64,000 bases of DNA from Nemopilema nomurai (lineage: Eukaryota > Cnidaria > Scyphozoa > Rhizostomeae > Rhizostomatidae), in NCBI GenBank assembly GCA_003864495.1, contig ML133488.1, positions 1,189,230 to 1,253,229 of the forward strand. The letters run 5' to 3'. Position 1 is the stretch's first letter, and each line of letters starts with the position of its first letter. A program made the position numbers and the translations under genes. The notes under the pieces are model-generated. The model was given only the letters and a program-made list of their open reading frames with translations. It had not been told where the DNA came from and searched no databases. Below are positions 35,401 through 48,000 of the stretch, piece by piece.

Positions 35401-38400
35401 GTGTACATTGCGGGCTCATTATCTGCAGTGCTAGGGGTTTTTATTTGATTTCAATGAGTAATTCGGCCTCCTGATGTTTTTGAACTGATATGCTTCGTAA
35501 CTCACGGCGCTGCTTGTTACCCTGTGTTCGTGGTACAAGCTCAATCCCGCCCTTAACCTTCCTGACCGCTCATAACAAAATTCTTCCCTTTGAAATCAAG
35601 TAGGTATGGAAAGTGTCCAGGACTGAATGTAATATAGGCAGTAGGCCCAGCTTTCAATGCCGTTCCATAGGCTTTGACTGTATCAGTAGTATTTAAGCCT
35701 TTTACTGTAACCCGCTTGTGTAGAACCAAACATTGTAGATAACGGGAATGCTTCCAGCCTAAATGCAACAGTTTATGTCATACATAGACCAAATTACTTA
35801 TTATCGTCGATACGAGAAGTTCAATCTCCCGTCAATCTCCACTCTCAACCCACAAAGTTCGTACAGATCTCGAGAATCCTATCAAGGCTCGGCTTTAAGT
35901 AAACGCACTGCTTCTAATCGAATTTGTTTGCCGCTAGAAACAGTAATCATGTCCAATAGCTGTTGTTTACCATTCTCGCCCCGTTGGCAATCTATCGCCC
36001 CAAAGAACGATGGCATAAGGGAAAAGAATATGGCACGAATAAAAACGCCGAGTGGCCACTTGGGGAGCAGAATAACGAGTACGCATAACTGCACATGGGC
36101 AATGATTATTGCTGTTTCCTTGCCAAGTTTCACAGCAATGTCTCATAACTCATAAAACTTTATCGAAGCTTGCTTCCAGGATTGACGCCTCCAGTGCCTT
36201 CTAAAACTGAATTCATCATTTTGACCAGATTCTGTTACTTTCCTATTTACAGTTTGGCGGCCTGGAGTCGTAAGGGCAATGTAAATTGATATTTGAAATA
36301 TTTTTTTCTTATGTTGGTGTAACCAAGTCAATCCGTGTGCCATTATTGACCCAGGCTTGTCACAAGTAGTGGGAAATTTGAATTAACACCCTATTAGACG
36401 GTCAGTTGATACGACGTCTCGTTGCTTGCTTGACAACAAAATAGGAAAAAATCAAAAATTGGAGAATAATATACAAGGCGCGGATTCCTTGGTATTGAAA
36501 TAGCAGAATAGGCTATCGTTAGCGAAGAATGAAAGAAACGACTGTCTATTTCATTGACAAAGTCAGGCCAAGCATCTTGGATAAACACGGTAAGTTTCAA
36601 GCTACAATAGCCCCTCTCCTCGGATGTGACCGCTCGATAGGCCAATAGAAGAACATTGACAGGCTGTACATTTAAGAGTAGCATAGAACTAAGGTTTATC
36701 GAGTTGAATCGAATGAAGGGGCAGTACACAATCGAACACCGGGAACATATGCGTCTGACTTTCTTGATAAAAACTTTAACGATCCTTTTGAATTATACCC
36801 CACTCCTCAGATATTATGTCTCGCTGCTTGCCTGTTCAAAGGTCTGTCTCACAAACTGTTTATTGAAATCGATGTCCCTGATCAATGAACGATGCCTCAA
36901 ACGTGTCTTAAAATGATAAAAATATATCGTTCGTCTTTAATATTTCTGCTCCTGATGTCGAACTATTTCTTAAAGTAAGCAGGAGGCACTTGAATAAGGT
37001 GTTTGCTCACGCTAAGGTGGCCTTTTTCTTCGTCGTTTTCAAAAGAAAAACAACTAGAATCAGAGTAGAAACAACAACTCAGTGTGCCTGGGAACACTGC
37101 AGAAAGTTCAGAATCACGTCCACATCCAAAGAGAGGTAAATGAAGTTTCCCTCTGGATCGAGTCTCCAGTACCTCGATCCGTACATAAAGCATTATCATA
37201 CTTTAAACGTTTTCCATCAAACTGGCATGGACCATAGAGGCCTGGTGAATATGCAAGATGCGGAAACAACTAAATGAATTGTGTTCACAGAAGTCTGTTG
37301 GTGCATTATTCAGTATTGCCTCGTACCGAAAACAGCCTCGTACCGCAAACAGCCTCTTACCTGCTGTGCCGTGCAGACGTAGAGAGTTCTAACCTAGTTC
37401 TGATGTGTGTGACGCTTTTTTGTTTTCGCGAAACAAACCAAGGCCTGAATTGGATTATTTCAGGTGTGCCTTGAAATAGAGCCAACAGATCACAAGAAAC
37501 ATACCTGGAATTTATTTGATAAATACACAGATTTAAACAAGATTGTGTCTTTAAAACTTCTAGCCAAGGCAGTAGCTTTGGTTGAGCGGTATTAACCTTT
37601 CAACCAAAAAATGCAGGGAGTGATTGAAGTGATTCGGGAACACACATGCTATGCAAATTAAACTATTGATGAAAATCCAATCCATAGGAAATTGAGATGG
37701 CGTCATATCGAAATCCGATGATAGTCCGATAGATCCGTAAACATGCATCAAGCCTAACCTTGTGTCGAGAGAATCACAAGGCTGTGTCAGCGGATATTGC
37801 AAATAGGCGTGTTCTAGATTCACCCGACCAAGCGACTTCCGAAAGATAAGTTATTAAAGATGTAGTGCAACCTTAAATATCGGCGTGTGAAATTGCAGGA
37901 GCTGCATGACATGGTGAAAGGAATAAGTAAAAAAACGCACAAGCCTAATAATGACAAAGGCGCAATGAAGATGTCATCTAACCAACCAACCTGCCAGTAA
38001 TACCCCCCAAAATGTCATAGACAATCGGTAAATACGTTGAAAATGCCTTCGAAAATGCTGCTCAAGTTGCAATTTTTGTTTGTTCTCCTCCATTCCTTGC
38101 CACTTCTGTTTTTAAAAACACCCTTTCAAAATATCCTCTTCCTAAAGCTCAATTAGCTAAACTTCTTGCCATAAGAGATATAATTAGCCAAAGTTATTAT
38201 ACCATCTTTTTTCTGGCTTACTAGAGAGTTAATTATCAATGGAAAAGGCCTTCCCGATTGCTTATTTGCACAAAAATGTATGTCATTTTCCTGACAACAT
38301 CTTTTTTGACAATAAAAGAAGTAGATAACTCTGAACTAATAAATAGATTGGGCCTCTAAGAGTCGTACGATGCCTTAAGATGCAGAAAGCCGAGTACAAA

Positions 38401-40983
38401 TCCACTCTGGTGAGCCTTTTTGCCTTGACATGTTAGTGGTTTGTCCAGAAATTTTGATTTGATAGTGGCCTTAACATTAATGACCGTAGCTCAGACTTTG
38501 ATGATATGTAAGTCAACACAAGATATCCACATTTACAGCCGATATCTACAAAACAATAACTTTGCCCACAACAGCTTAACACGGCAGAAGTTTGAGGAAC
38601 GGCACAAATACGTGAAAGGGAGTTGTGAGCGAACACAACTGGGAGCCATGAGCCCCAAGTCCTCTCACTGCCCAGCTATTGACTTGGGTACCATGAGCCC
38701 CCAGTCCCCTCATTGCCCAGCTATTGACTTGGGTACCATGGCAAGAAACTTTTGAAACCACAAGACCCTTGGCAGATGGCTGGTCATAATATCCGCCCTG
38801 TCCTCTTGGAAAGATCTGTGACCGAAGCAAGAGCGCCACTGAAGCTTCTTTTAGCACAGAGGTCCTTTAAAAAATCTTTAATACCACGTAAACACTGGGA
38901 GATCGAGTGTCTTGTCTTAACATTCAGTTGCAAAACGAACAGTCAAAGGAAGGTATTGGTGAATTGAAGATTCGACAGCAATTTAGTGAAAAAGCACTCT
39001 CAATCGAGGGGCTACCCTGCTTTGAAATTTCAGCGCGTGAAAGGCGGTTGTTAAATGTTGTTAAATTGCCATTGTATTTAAAGCGCGTCTGACAACCTTT
39101 CTGTGACTATTTATTTTAAACATCTTTGAAACTATGCAGTTAATAAGAGCATGAATAAATAGAGGAGAATTTTCTAATGTAGCCGTAGAGCTGATTTGGG
39201 TTCGCGAAAGAACTGATCAAGGTAATATGGACGTAACCAACAAGACTAACCTGCTTTAGGCCACCCACCATATTGGGCGAGGCCGGCATCACTGGATATT
39301 CTTAGGCCCAGATATAAGAGGTCAGCCATGCGGGAAAGGTTCCATGCACTTTGAGCCTCAATGAGTACTTTTAATATCTAACAACACCTTCTGGTTTCAG
39401 TGGTTGTTCGACCAGGAATCTTTTGCAAGAGTCTTCGATATCGATGTCATTTCTCTCTTCTTAGCTATTGAAAGCAGGAAAATGAATACAGCTCGCTGTC
39501 TTTGTGAAAGGCAGCTCCTAGAGGAATGCGCTTGATACCATTTTCTCTAGGGAAACTTCATAGCAAGTGCTTTGAAGAACCTTTCTTGCACACTTCGAGC
39601 CTGCCTTTCAAAACCTCCCATGTGACTGATGCTTACTGACAAGTAGCATTTCAAAAGAGCTTTCTTTTCTGGGTATCGCTTCTAGTCAGATAAAAAACTA
39701 AAGAGCTTCAACAAGTCGGGTTTTGTGCACCATTAACAGCGTATACAATAACTTGGTCAAAAAAGCCTCTACATTTTCTCACTTAAAATTCAATGTCGCT
39801 AAACCCCCAACCTCCTCCCCCCTCACTTAGTTCTAGGCAAGTTCTAGGGTTAGCTCTAGCGAAGTTTGTGTCAGAAGGAGAGACACTGGAGAATGTCACT
39901 TCAAAAACAATCATTTAACTAAAATTGTACAAAATTAAACCGTTGATACCGTCCGCTCTTTTTCAGTGTTAGGCTCAGTGCCTTACAAAAGTCGTAGTTG
40001 CTAGCCGGCGAAATTATAATCTCCAAAGCAGAAGATACAGCAGTAGAAAGACGAACAGAGAAGCGTATTTCTTAAGATAGCACGAGTTGGATTGATTGAT
40101 TGAAGAGCTTTAGCCGAATGATAATCTTGAGCTGGATCAAGAATGAGAAATTGCGTCATGAATTGGAAATTGCAGAACTGTTTTAATTGCCTATCTTCTG
40201 CAGTGTATGAAAATTGTGCAATTATTTAGTCAGTGAGCTGAATGGTTAAATAATTGCTGGTGATTCACAATTGAACACGCTGGAAGGCGATCTACAAGCT
40301 CTTACAAACAGTAATCCTAAAATGTTCAATTTTTATCCCGTGGATGACTAACTCACTTGTTTGTTCGTTAGAATTTCAAATTTCGTCATCGTGGGATGAA
40401 ATTTATTGGCAAACCACTCTCGTCTTACTTTTCATACATAGGGAAAACCCGAAAACTGATAATACATTACCCGTTTTATTTGTTCATGCAAAGCCTTGGT
40501 CAATATATTTCGTAGCGGCGTTAAAATTTCTAGAAACAGTTTGACCATCATGTAAACATATTCTTTGGATGTACTAAATAATCTGAATTTGAACACTGAG
40601 CCCTGTTGACTTTGATTTGTCTAGTTCTAAGAATAGTACTCTACCTCATTAACTCTTGCTCATAAAGTTCTGTACCATCACTACTCTAGTACATGGGCAT
40701 CTGGGCGATTGGTCGTGCGTCCGTGAATACAGAACGCGGACATGCAAATGGTATGTCCATTATTAATTTGTTGAGAGTGACGTACAGTGCAATCGTTTCA
40801 TTGTAGGCGCATCTGCAGATTGCATGGAGTGATTACATGCTATGATTGCATGAAAGTCGATGAAACACCTTGACGCAAAGCAGCTGAAGCCAAGATAAAT
40901 TGCTGGGAACGAAGAGTCGACTGCGCATTGGCGTCGATTGCCACCAGCCTGAAGGCAGCACGCACGCACTTGTCAAGAGCACG
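29451..40983. other. Gene-poor stretch
   Basis: I searched both strands for family signatures and splice-bounded exons and recognised none. Open frames up to 150 codons (for example 32796-33248 and 36394-36729) look unlike known proteins. A 2 x 45 bp duplication lies at 38646-38735. Decayed genes or distal exons cannot be excluded. Confidence 0.4.
38646..38735 (+). repeat. Two tandem copies of a 45-bp unit
   Basis: The unit starts CCATGAGCCCC at 38646 and again at 38691, a third partial CCATG follows at 38736. The copies share GCCCAGCTATTGACTTGGGT. Confidence 0.85.
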
Positions 40984-42201
40984 ATGGCACTGGGAGGGAC
41001 TGCCGTCACTATTGGGCTGCTCCTTCTATCTCAGCTGATCGGCAGTGTTGCGCCATTGGGACAGACGTCCAACAACAGCACCATTGCGAACCGGGCACTC
41101 TCGGCTTGCGATTCGTCGTCGATTTCCCCGCAAGGCATCGGCATTACCGTGTTTCTAGTCTTGGTCATTGCAGTGGCTGTGGTAGGCAACGCGATTGTGA
41201 TTGCTGGCATACTGTACTCCTCGTCTCTTCGCTCGCAAGTCACTAACCACTTCATAATCTCGCTTGCTGTAAGTGACATCCTCATCCCGCTCATCATACT
41301 GCCGTTTCGAATCATGATTACAACCAAAGACGGATCCTTCTGCTCCACAGACGTTGCCTGCAAGACCGTACTTGTCTTCAGCACATACCTGGACGTTGCC
41401 TCAATAACCAACATCCTTTTAATCAGCATCGACCGCTTCATTGCCGTCTACTACCCTTTGAAATACTCCAGCATTATGTCTGAAAAGCGCGCACTGGCAT
41501 CGATCGCATTTGTCTGGCTTTACGCTGGCGTGTGGGCCGGTTTAGGCGTGTTCGATTGGAAATCCCCCAACGAAATAGCGCTGCAAAGTTTTGTGGTGCG
41601 CGGCGCTGTTCGATGCGGCATTGAGAACAAGTACTACTGGGTATCCGTCTATACCGTTGTGCTGCTCATACCACTCATTGTGATCGGCGTCATCTACCTC
41701 TTCATTCTACACGAGGCACTCAAACACGTGCGAGCGATTGGCGCCCTGGAGGTGGAGCTGAAGCAGCGCGAGAGCAAAACCGCGCGGCGAAGAAGAATGA
41801 AGCACTTCAACTCCATGAAGTCCGTCACCGTCGTCTACGGCGCATTCTTGGTCTGCTGGTTGCCAAGTTGTGCCATCACCTTTCATTCCCTTCTTAACAA
41901 GAATTGGTGGAAGCAATTTCAGGCGAATTACCCACACCTTTTCCTTGCTATATATTACATTTTCATCCAAATTCTCCCGCCCCTCAACTGTACGCTAAAT
42001 CCTTTCATATATACATTACTGCACAAAAACTTCCGCTCCGCGTTTAGTTTTACGGTGCAACGGATGTTGGGAAAGCGACGCAACAGGCGTATGACGGAGA
42101 CGTCTTTTAAGAATTCTTATGAAGTGAAGTCCAAGCGAAAAAGAGATGCATCGAAAAGTTATGATGTTGGCGGAGGCGCAACGGAAGAGCATCAGTTTTG
42201 A
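40984..42201 (+). CDS. Class A (rhodopsin-like) G-protein coupled receptor, intronless
   Basis: A 405-aa single-exon receptor starts at ATG 40984. A hydrophobic N-terminus (TIGLLLLSQLIGSVAPLG) looks like a signal peptide, followed by an N-glycosylation site (NNST). Seven membrane segments follow. Landmarks: VVGNAIVI in TM1, LAVSD in TM2, a cysteine before TM3 with a partner in VRCGI of extracellular loop 2, DRFIAVYYPLKY at the end of TM3 (DRF in place of DRY), a basic third loop (TARRRRMKH), CWLP in TM6 and NPFIY in TM7. The tail is basic and serine-rich. Overall style is aminergic/melatonin-like orphan, as in the large cnidarian intronless receptor sets; the ligand cannot be told. No in-frame ATG lies upstream in the open frame, which extends to 40900. 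Confidence 0.95.
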   Translation: MALGGTAVTIGLLLLSQLIGSVAPLGQTSNNSTIANRALSACDSSSISPQGIGITVFLVLVIAVAVVGNAIVIAGILYSSSLRSQVTNHFIISLAVSDILIPLIILPFRIMITTKDGSFCSTDVACKTVLVFSTYLDVASITNILLISIDRFIAVYYPLKYSSIMSEKRALASIAFVWLYAGVWAGLGVFDWKSPNEIALQSFVVRGAVRCGIENKYYWVSVYTVVLLIPLIVIGVIYLFILHEALKHVRAIGALEVELKQRESKTARRRRMKHFNSMKSVTVVYGAFLVCWLPSCAITFHSLLNKNWWKQFQANYPHLFLAIYYIFIQILPPLNCTLNPFIYTLLHKNFRSAFSFTVQRMLGKRRNRRMTETSFKNSYEVKSKRKRDASKSYDVGGGATEEHQF

Positions 42202-45015
42202 TACTGGTTCAATATAACAGCTTAACTTCCTTCGACAGGCCTGGCTTTTTGGCAAAAGGTATTCACTTGCTTGCCATAAAATACTTCAAGGTGAAGTGTT
42301 TTGCCGGCATCAAAGCTGATTTGACCTATTCTTCGTGTTTTATGAGTGATAGTAACATTAAGTCAAGAACGTACAGATCATTAAGCTTATCATCGCAGTT
42401 TAATATTCTGGAATAATAGCTGGTTTCTTCTTGTCTCCAAGCCACGCTGTCTGTACCATTACGCGTAATAGGTTGACAGTCGGAGCAGCACCAGCAAGTG
42501 TCTTTGTCGGATTAACTGTTGTTGACTCTCACAAGACGGCGGATTAAGCTGGAACCAGTTAAGCCCAGGCTTTGCTGGAAACGTTGCTCAAAGGAAGTGA
42601 AAATTTACTTGGCCCCTCGTTGACCCAGCCAAGACCGGGTTGAAAATCAAGCAATGGAGCCTGCTGTCATGGGATCGATCAAGACGGATGATTAGAAGCA
42701 TGTTAACTTGGGCTCGCTGTTTGTATTGAGAAGACTTGCAAATTTTATCTGATTTCCTGCTATCAACAATGTTGCGTTTTTGAAATTTCGCAGCAGCAAT
42801 AGATACGAACCTTTTTTGGCCTAATCTCCGTGTCTAGACATCCGCTTCGTGCAAATGAAGGTGCCTACCTTGTGGGCGTGGCTAACATGGTTTGGTTAAA
42901 CACGTCGATAATATTTGGCTTTAAAGTCGACATTTTGCCTAATCAACGTAACGGTAGAAAATAAAATATAGATTAGAGTCGTGTAACCTAAATCAGGTGG
43001 GGTTGGCACTAAGAACAGTGGCCATCGACCAAGGGCCTTCCTCTAGATCTTGCAAGGCCCCCTTTTTCTGAAAAGGCCCCCCTTTTGAGAAATATGTGGC
43101 ATTCCTTTTGGTGTTCCATTTCCAGTTGAAAATTCTAAGCCAGTTTGCCACCACTTTGGATCTTACGTAAAAGAAAGTTAAACTCGTACAGAAAGATTTA
43201 TCTTTGGATAAGCTGCGAACGCCCTAAGTCGGATAATCTCCTGTAGAGTGGTGATTTAATTAGTCCCAATTTACCTGAATGACCTTAAGGTGAATGTTCA
43301 CCATAACATCAAGCGCAATGGACGTTGTCTTTTACAGACAGAGAGTAATTCATTCCCTAGACAGTGTTAGCTTAAATATTCCCATTCATGCCAACCGAAA
43401 AGCGGTCGATAAGAAAAATAGATTAGTAATTAGAAAGATGCCCGATAGCATCTTTGATGACCTTCCAACAGGTCGTCGACGTAGAGACGAATGAGTTGTC
43501 ACGTCATCAATGGCAGCAGCTAAGCTAACGGGGACGATTTGATTGCGAAGGATATCATTTTGGGATTGCTAGCTTCGTCTTTTTATACATTGAAAAGTGC
43601 TTCGCAAACACGGTTCCTGCACATTGTACAAATCGTTAATGTCACTTGTTGATCTAGGTTGAACACACCCATGACAGATTAAAGGTTTGCTGTAAATAAA
43701 TTAGAAGGTTTGCCTAAAAGTCACTCAGATTGTTTGCAAATAACCGCCTGTACAGCTATGCCTATTTGTTTTTTAAAGATTATGCGGCCATTGTTTTAGT
43801 TGCAAAACTGAGGAAAAAACAGTCTTTTGGTTATTTGTCTTTTAGCCATTCTTAGAACTAGCAATATCTGTGGTGCAAAATCTGCATAAATAAGAACGCC
43901 ATTGGTATACCCATTTCCAGTACAGAAGCAGTTTCAGATGGAGGCTACGTAATTTTGCATGTGCAACTAAATTAGTTTTGAGCTAATAAATCCAGGTCCA
44001 CTTAAAAGTCGTGAGATGAAAGCCTTCAACGCTAATGCAGTACACACAACGAATAAGGATCGAAGTTGTGTTTAACTGATAGTGCCTACACGTGAAAAAG
44101 GTTGTCCAGTCAAAATGGCGTCGCAAGGTGACAAGGGAACTGGACAAGGCCAAAAAAAATATTCCGACTGCTTTTCTGTTAGCCATAGTCAGAATATCAT
44201 GTGTTCACAATGTGTTGTTTTGCATCGATGAGTAAATATGAACAAGGAAGTTTGTTAACGACAATTTGCGAAAGTGGACAGAGCAACATTGGCGTACTAT
44301 ATCAAAACGACCACAGGCTTTATATAATTTCACTAGCCAGTGTCTTACGGGCAAGCAAATGAAGTATATTTGTATATGAAATGAACTTGGTAATCAATGG
44401 AGTAAAACTGGCAAATGTTGACACAACATCTTACACAGCAACCAATTCCAATAAATGAAAATGTGCAGAAATATTTCTCTGCAGGCTTAAATATCCAAGC
44501 AACAGTCCAGAAATGAAATTTTCATATTACAGTATTCACTGAATTTTCTAAATACATCGCTTGAAACATAAGAAGATAAAATTTTTAATCATAAACACAT
44601 TAATTAGCATTCATTAACTGATTAATTATACAAAGTACAAATGGCTTTCAGAACTATGTTGATTTGTTACTACTAGATCTGAACTTCATATCGAACAAGC
44701 TAAAGCTAAGATGGAAGGTATAAAAATAATTCTTGTCATTCACACATCACTGTGAGACCAAATGTCTTTTCCATTTTCATAAACAAAAGATGGCAGGTTC
44801 TAAGCTGCTTTTATATTGTACAATAGATTGAGGCGTTCTGCAAAATTGCATAGCCAATTTTATGAAAAAACAAATATTCCAAGCTTGAATATGGCATACC
44901 TAATTATTTGATATATAAAAACTATACACTACTCCAAACTATTCTCAAATTAAATGTAAAAGCGATTTTTCAAAGCGTTCCTGAAAGCGACTGTAAAAAT
45001 GATATCAAAGCCTGC
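42202..45015. other. Intergenic between GPCR and AGXT2 3' end
   Basis: No coding sequence recognised. Expected to contain the GPCR 3' UTR and the AGXT2 3' UTR (convergent genes). Confidence 0.5.
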
Positions 45016-48000
45016 TCATAACCCTTCCAAATGCTCCTTTATTGACTTGCGAAGCACTGCGTAAGAGAAGTCGGCATCTGCCTTTGTAACACACAGTGGA
45101 GGTTTTATTCTGAATACCTGTTGAAGACAAAAAAAGTTGGAAAAAAAGGATTCAGCATCGACCAACCGGGAGTGGCAGGTTCGACCAAGCGGGAGTGGCA
45201 ATAAAAAGAGTTGGCAAAGATTCAAGATTAAATAACGACGTTATAATTCGTTAAGGAAGGAGGAGACAGGATCTGCAGAGATTTGATTGAAAAATGGCAG
45301 GTTGATAATTAAGATTGACAGAGCTTCAATAAGGATTGACTTCAATTCGACTAAGGGAAGAAAGATAAGGTTTGATAAGGGATGGGATTGACAGATCTTC
45401 AAAATAAATTGGCAAGGATAACATACTGATTGAAAGAGATTCAAGAGGTCAAAAGGCGTTGGTATAGATTGAATACGCAAGAGGGTAGACAAAAATTGAC
45501 AGATCAGATAAAAGCGAAGTGCAGTTCAACTTAGGTTACTAATTATTCGAAAAAAGTTGGTAGGCACACAACACGGGGATGGAGATGCCATGAGAGAAGG
45601 ATTAAAATACAAACGAACCGCAACAGCTTTCTCGTACAACCATAGGCACCCTTAACTATGGAGGGTGAAAAAATATTTTTGATCCGCTACTTTTTCACTA
45701 GAGATGACGGCGTAGAACTCTCTAGAATCGAGAAAGTGAGTAAGGGGAAGCCTACAAACCAGACCTTTCATGAATATTTTGAGATAATCTTGATGGACAA
45801 ACCAATCCTGCATTACACGCTTCTTTTTATAAGGAACCACTTAATAAGGAACCTACATGTAGAAGGCCGAAATATTTAAAGAACTTATACTACTAAAAAC
45901 GAAATCACTAAGGAACTTTTCGATTTGAAAATTTTTTATTACTGCAAGCATCAAGAATTAAAAAGCCGGTTCCATTCATTTGCAGCCAATACTCGCATAG
46001 ATTGTTTGCTATTCGTGTGTCAAGTGCTTTATTGAGTAGTTTCTGCATATTAAGTGTTAAGGCTTATTCTAGTCAAAGCACCAAAAGTGAGAACTTAAGG
46101 AACTTTTGGTACTAAAATCTGATGATTTGAGGTCTACGAATAAGGAACTTTTGGAACTAGGTGTTGAGGTAGGTTCCTTATAAAAAAAGCGTGTACATGT
46201 AAATACATTATACATACCTAAATCAACACTCATCTATCGTTATGTACACCTGGTGGGCTTTTCTGATACCGAATCTAAATCCATCATACCCGGGCAGTTT
46301 AACTGAATAACATCATAACTTTAATTAATCAATTTTCGTCGTCATAACATCATAACATCAATGCTTACATTGCCAAACCTGCCACCTTTACCAAACAGGA
46401 CCCCATACTCTTTCGTTTTCTCCCAAATATCCGACATCCGATCGCCAGACAATGGTGTCCTCTTCTCCTGAAACGAGAAAAATGCATGAATTTGAGGAAG
46501 CACTCAATTTCTGACAATGCCGTATATGAATCTGGTAAATTCTGATTTTCATACTCAGAGCCTTGGCTTCAAAAAGCCATCAATACTGTGTGTGATTAGT
46601 GCGTCTGGCGATAGCTGACTCCCCTTCGATGCATAAGGTGATTCCCCCACGAAATGCTACCTGGGAACTCGATTTTGCGAATTGCAAAACAAGAATGCGC
46701 ATGGGATTAAAGCGAAAGATTTATTGGGCAGAGCAAATGAGACGGAGCATATGACCCAATAAAACATGGAACACCACATTAAAGCACTGACAATCTCGAA
46801 GTCTGTACATGCTTGAATCTAGGGTATTTTATCAGCGACTGTACCAGTACTTATAGCCATTAGAACTTATGGAAAAAAAACAAGCCGCTCTTTAACATCC
46901 TTTCGAAGCAGACATATTCGAGAAGGGTGCATGGGACTTTAAATAGTAGTCCCTCGTATTTCTGAAACTTCATAGCAGTAAGAAAGAAATAATAGGCCAC
47001 AGGCAACAGGCTTTCTTACGAAGAATCATAGAGTGCGGAAAGATAACCGACTCGAGCGAGACTCGAACTCACGACCCCTGACTTTGTACGCCAAGTGCTC
47101 TACCGCTGAGCTATCGGGTCATGCTTTCAAGCCAGCACTCGAGGCCAAGCCATTTATCCGCACTGCCCTGTACGCCAAGTGCTTTGTACGCAAGTATTAA
47201 TAGTGCAAGGGGACTTTACCTTGTCAGACACCATCTCGATTCCAATCATGAGTCCCTTCCCTCGCACATCACCGACAATGGGAAACTCGTCTCGCAATTG
47301 GGCGTATTTCAACAACAAATGTGTCCCAATATCTGCTGCGTTGCTCTGCAACTTTTCGTCATCGATTATCTAAGAAACAAATTGCAATCAATGCAAGCAG
47401 AAAATCAGTGTCATGTTTCCAAGTTAAAAGGGTGGCATGAATTTTAGGTAATCTTTGGCTGAAAATGTTTTATAAATCTTAGAAATTCTGCATAAATGTT
47501 TTCTCTATCCTTTTTTGTTTATAGTCTCTCGTAAATATGAAGCTTATCACACGCTCAAGTAGAAACAAAAAAGCAAAGACCTCCAACAGCTCGAGCAAAA
47601 TTGATTGGAGACTTAGAAGAACTTTGAATGGCATTTTAGCTGAGTAGTCAAATGTAATCTTCTAAGAAAAGCATAACAAAAACGAATGACGTACATCCAA
47701 GACGGTGGATGCAACTGCAGATGCCATCGGGTTGCCTCCGAACGTATTGAAGTGAATTCCGGCAGTTATGCTATTCGCAATCGCTAAAAATTCCAAAAGT
47801 ACCACATTATAGATGGTTATTAAGTCAATGGCAGAGCTGGACGTCTACGGTCGAGTGCAGCCGAAAAGTTTCCACTCAGAAGCGTTGCTCACTAGTACCA
47901 AATAACAATCATACATAAATTTAGGTTGTCTTCTTAAATCTGAGGCCTCGTCTCCTATATTCTCATCAGACGATTTATTCTAAACCGTAAAAACAATTTT

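Noticed and set aside
40900..40983. Longer GPCR N-terminus from 40900
   Set aside because: The codon at 40900 is TTG and there is no ATG before 40984.
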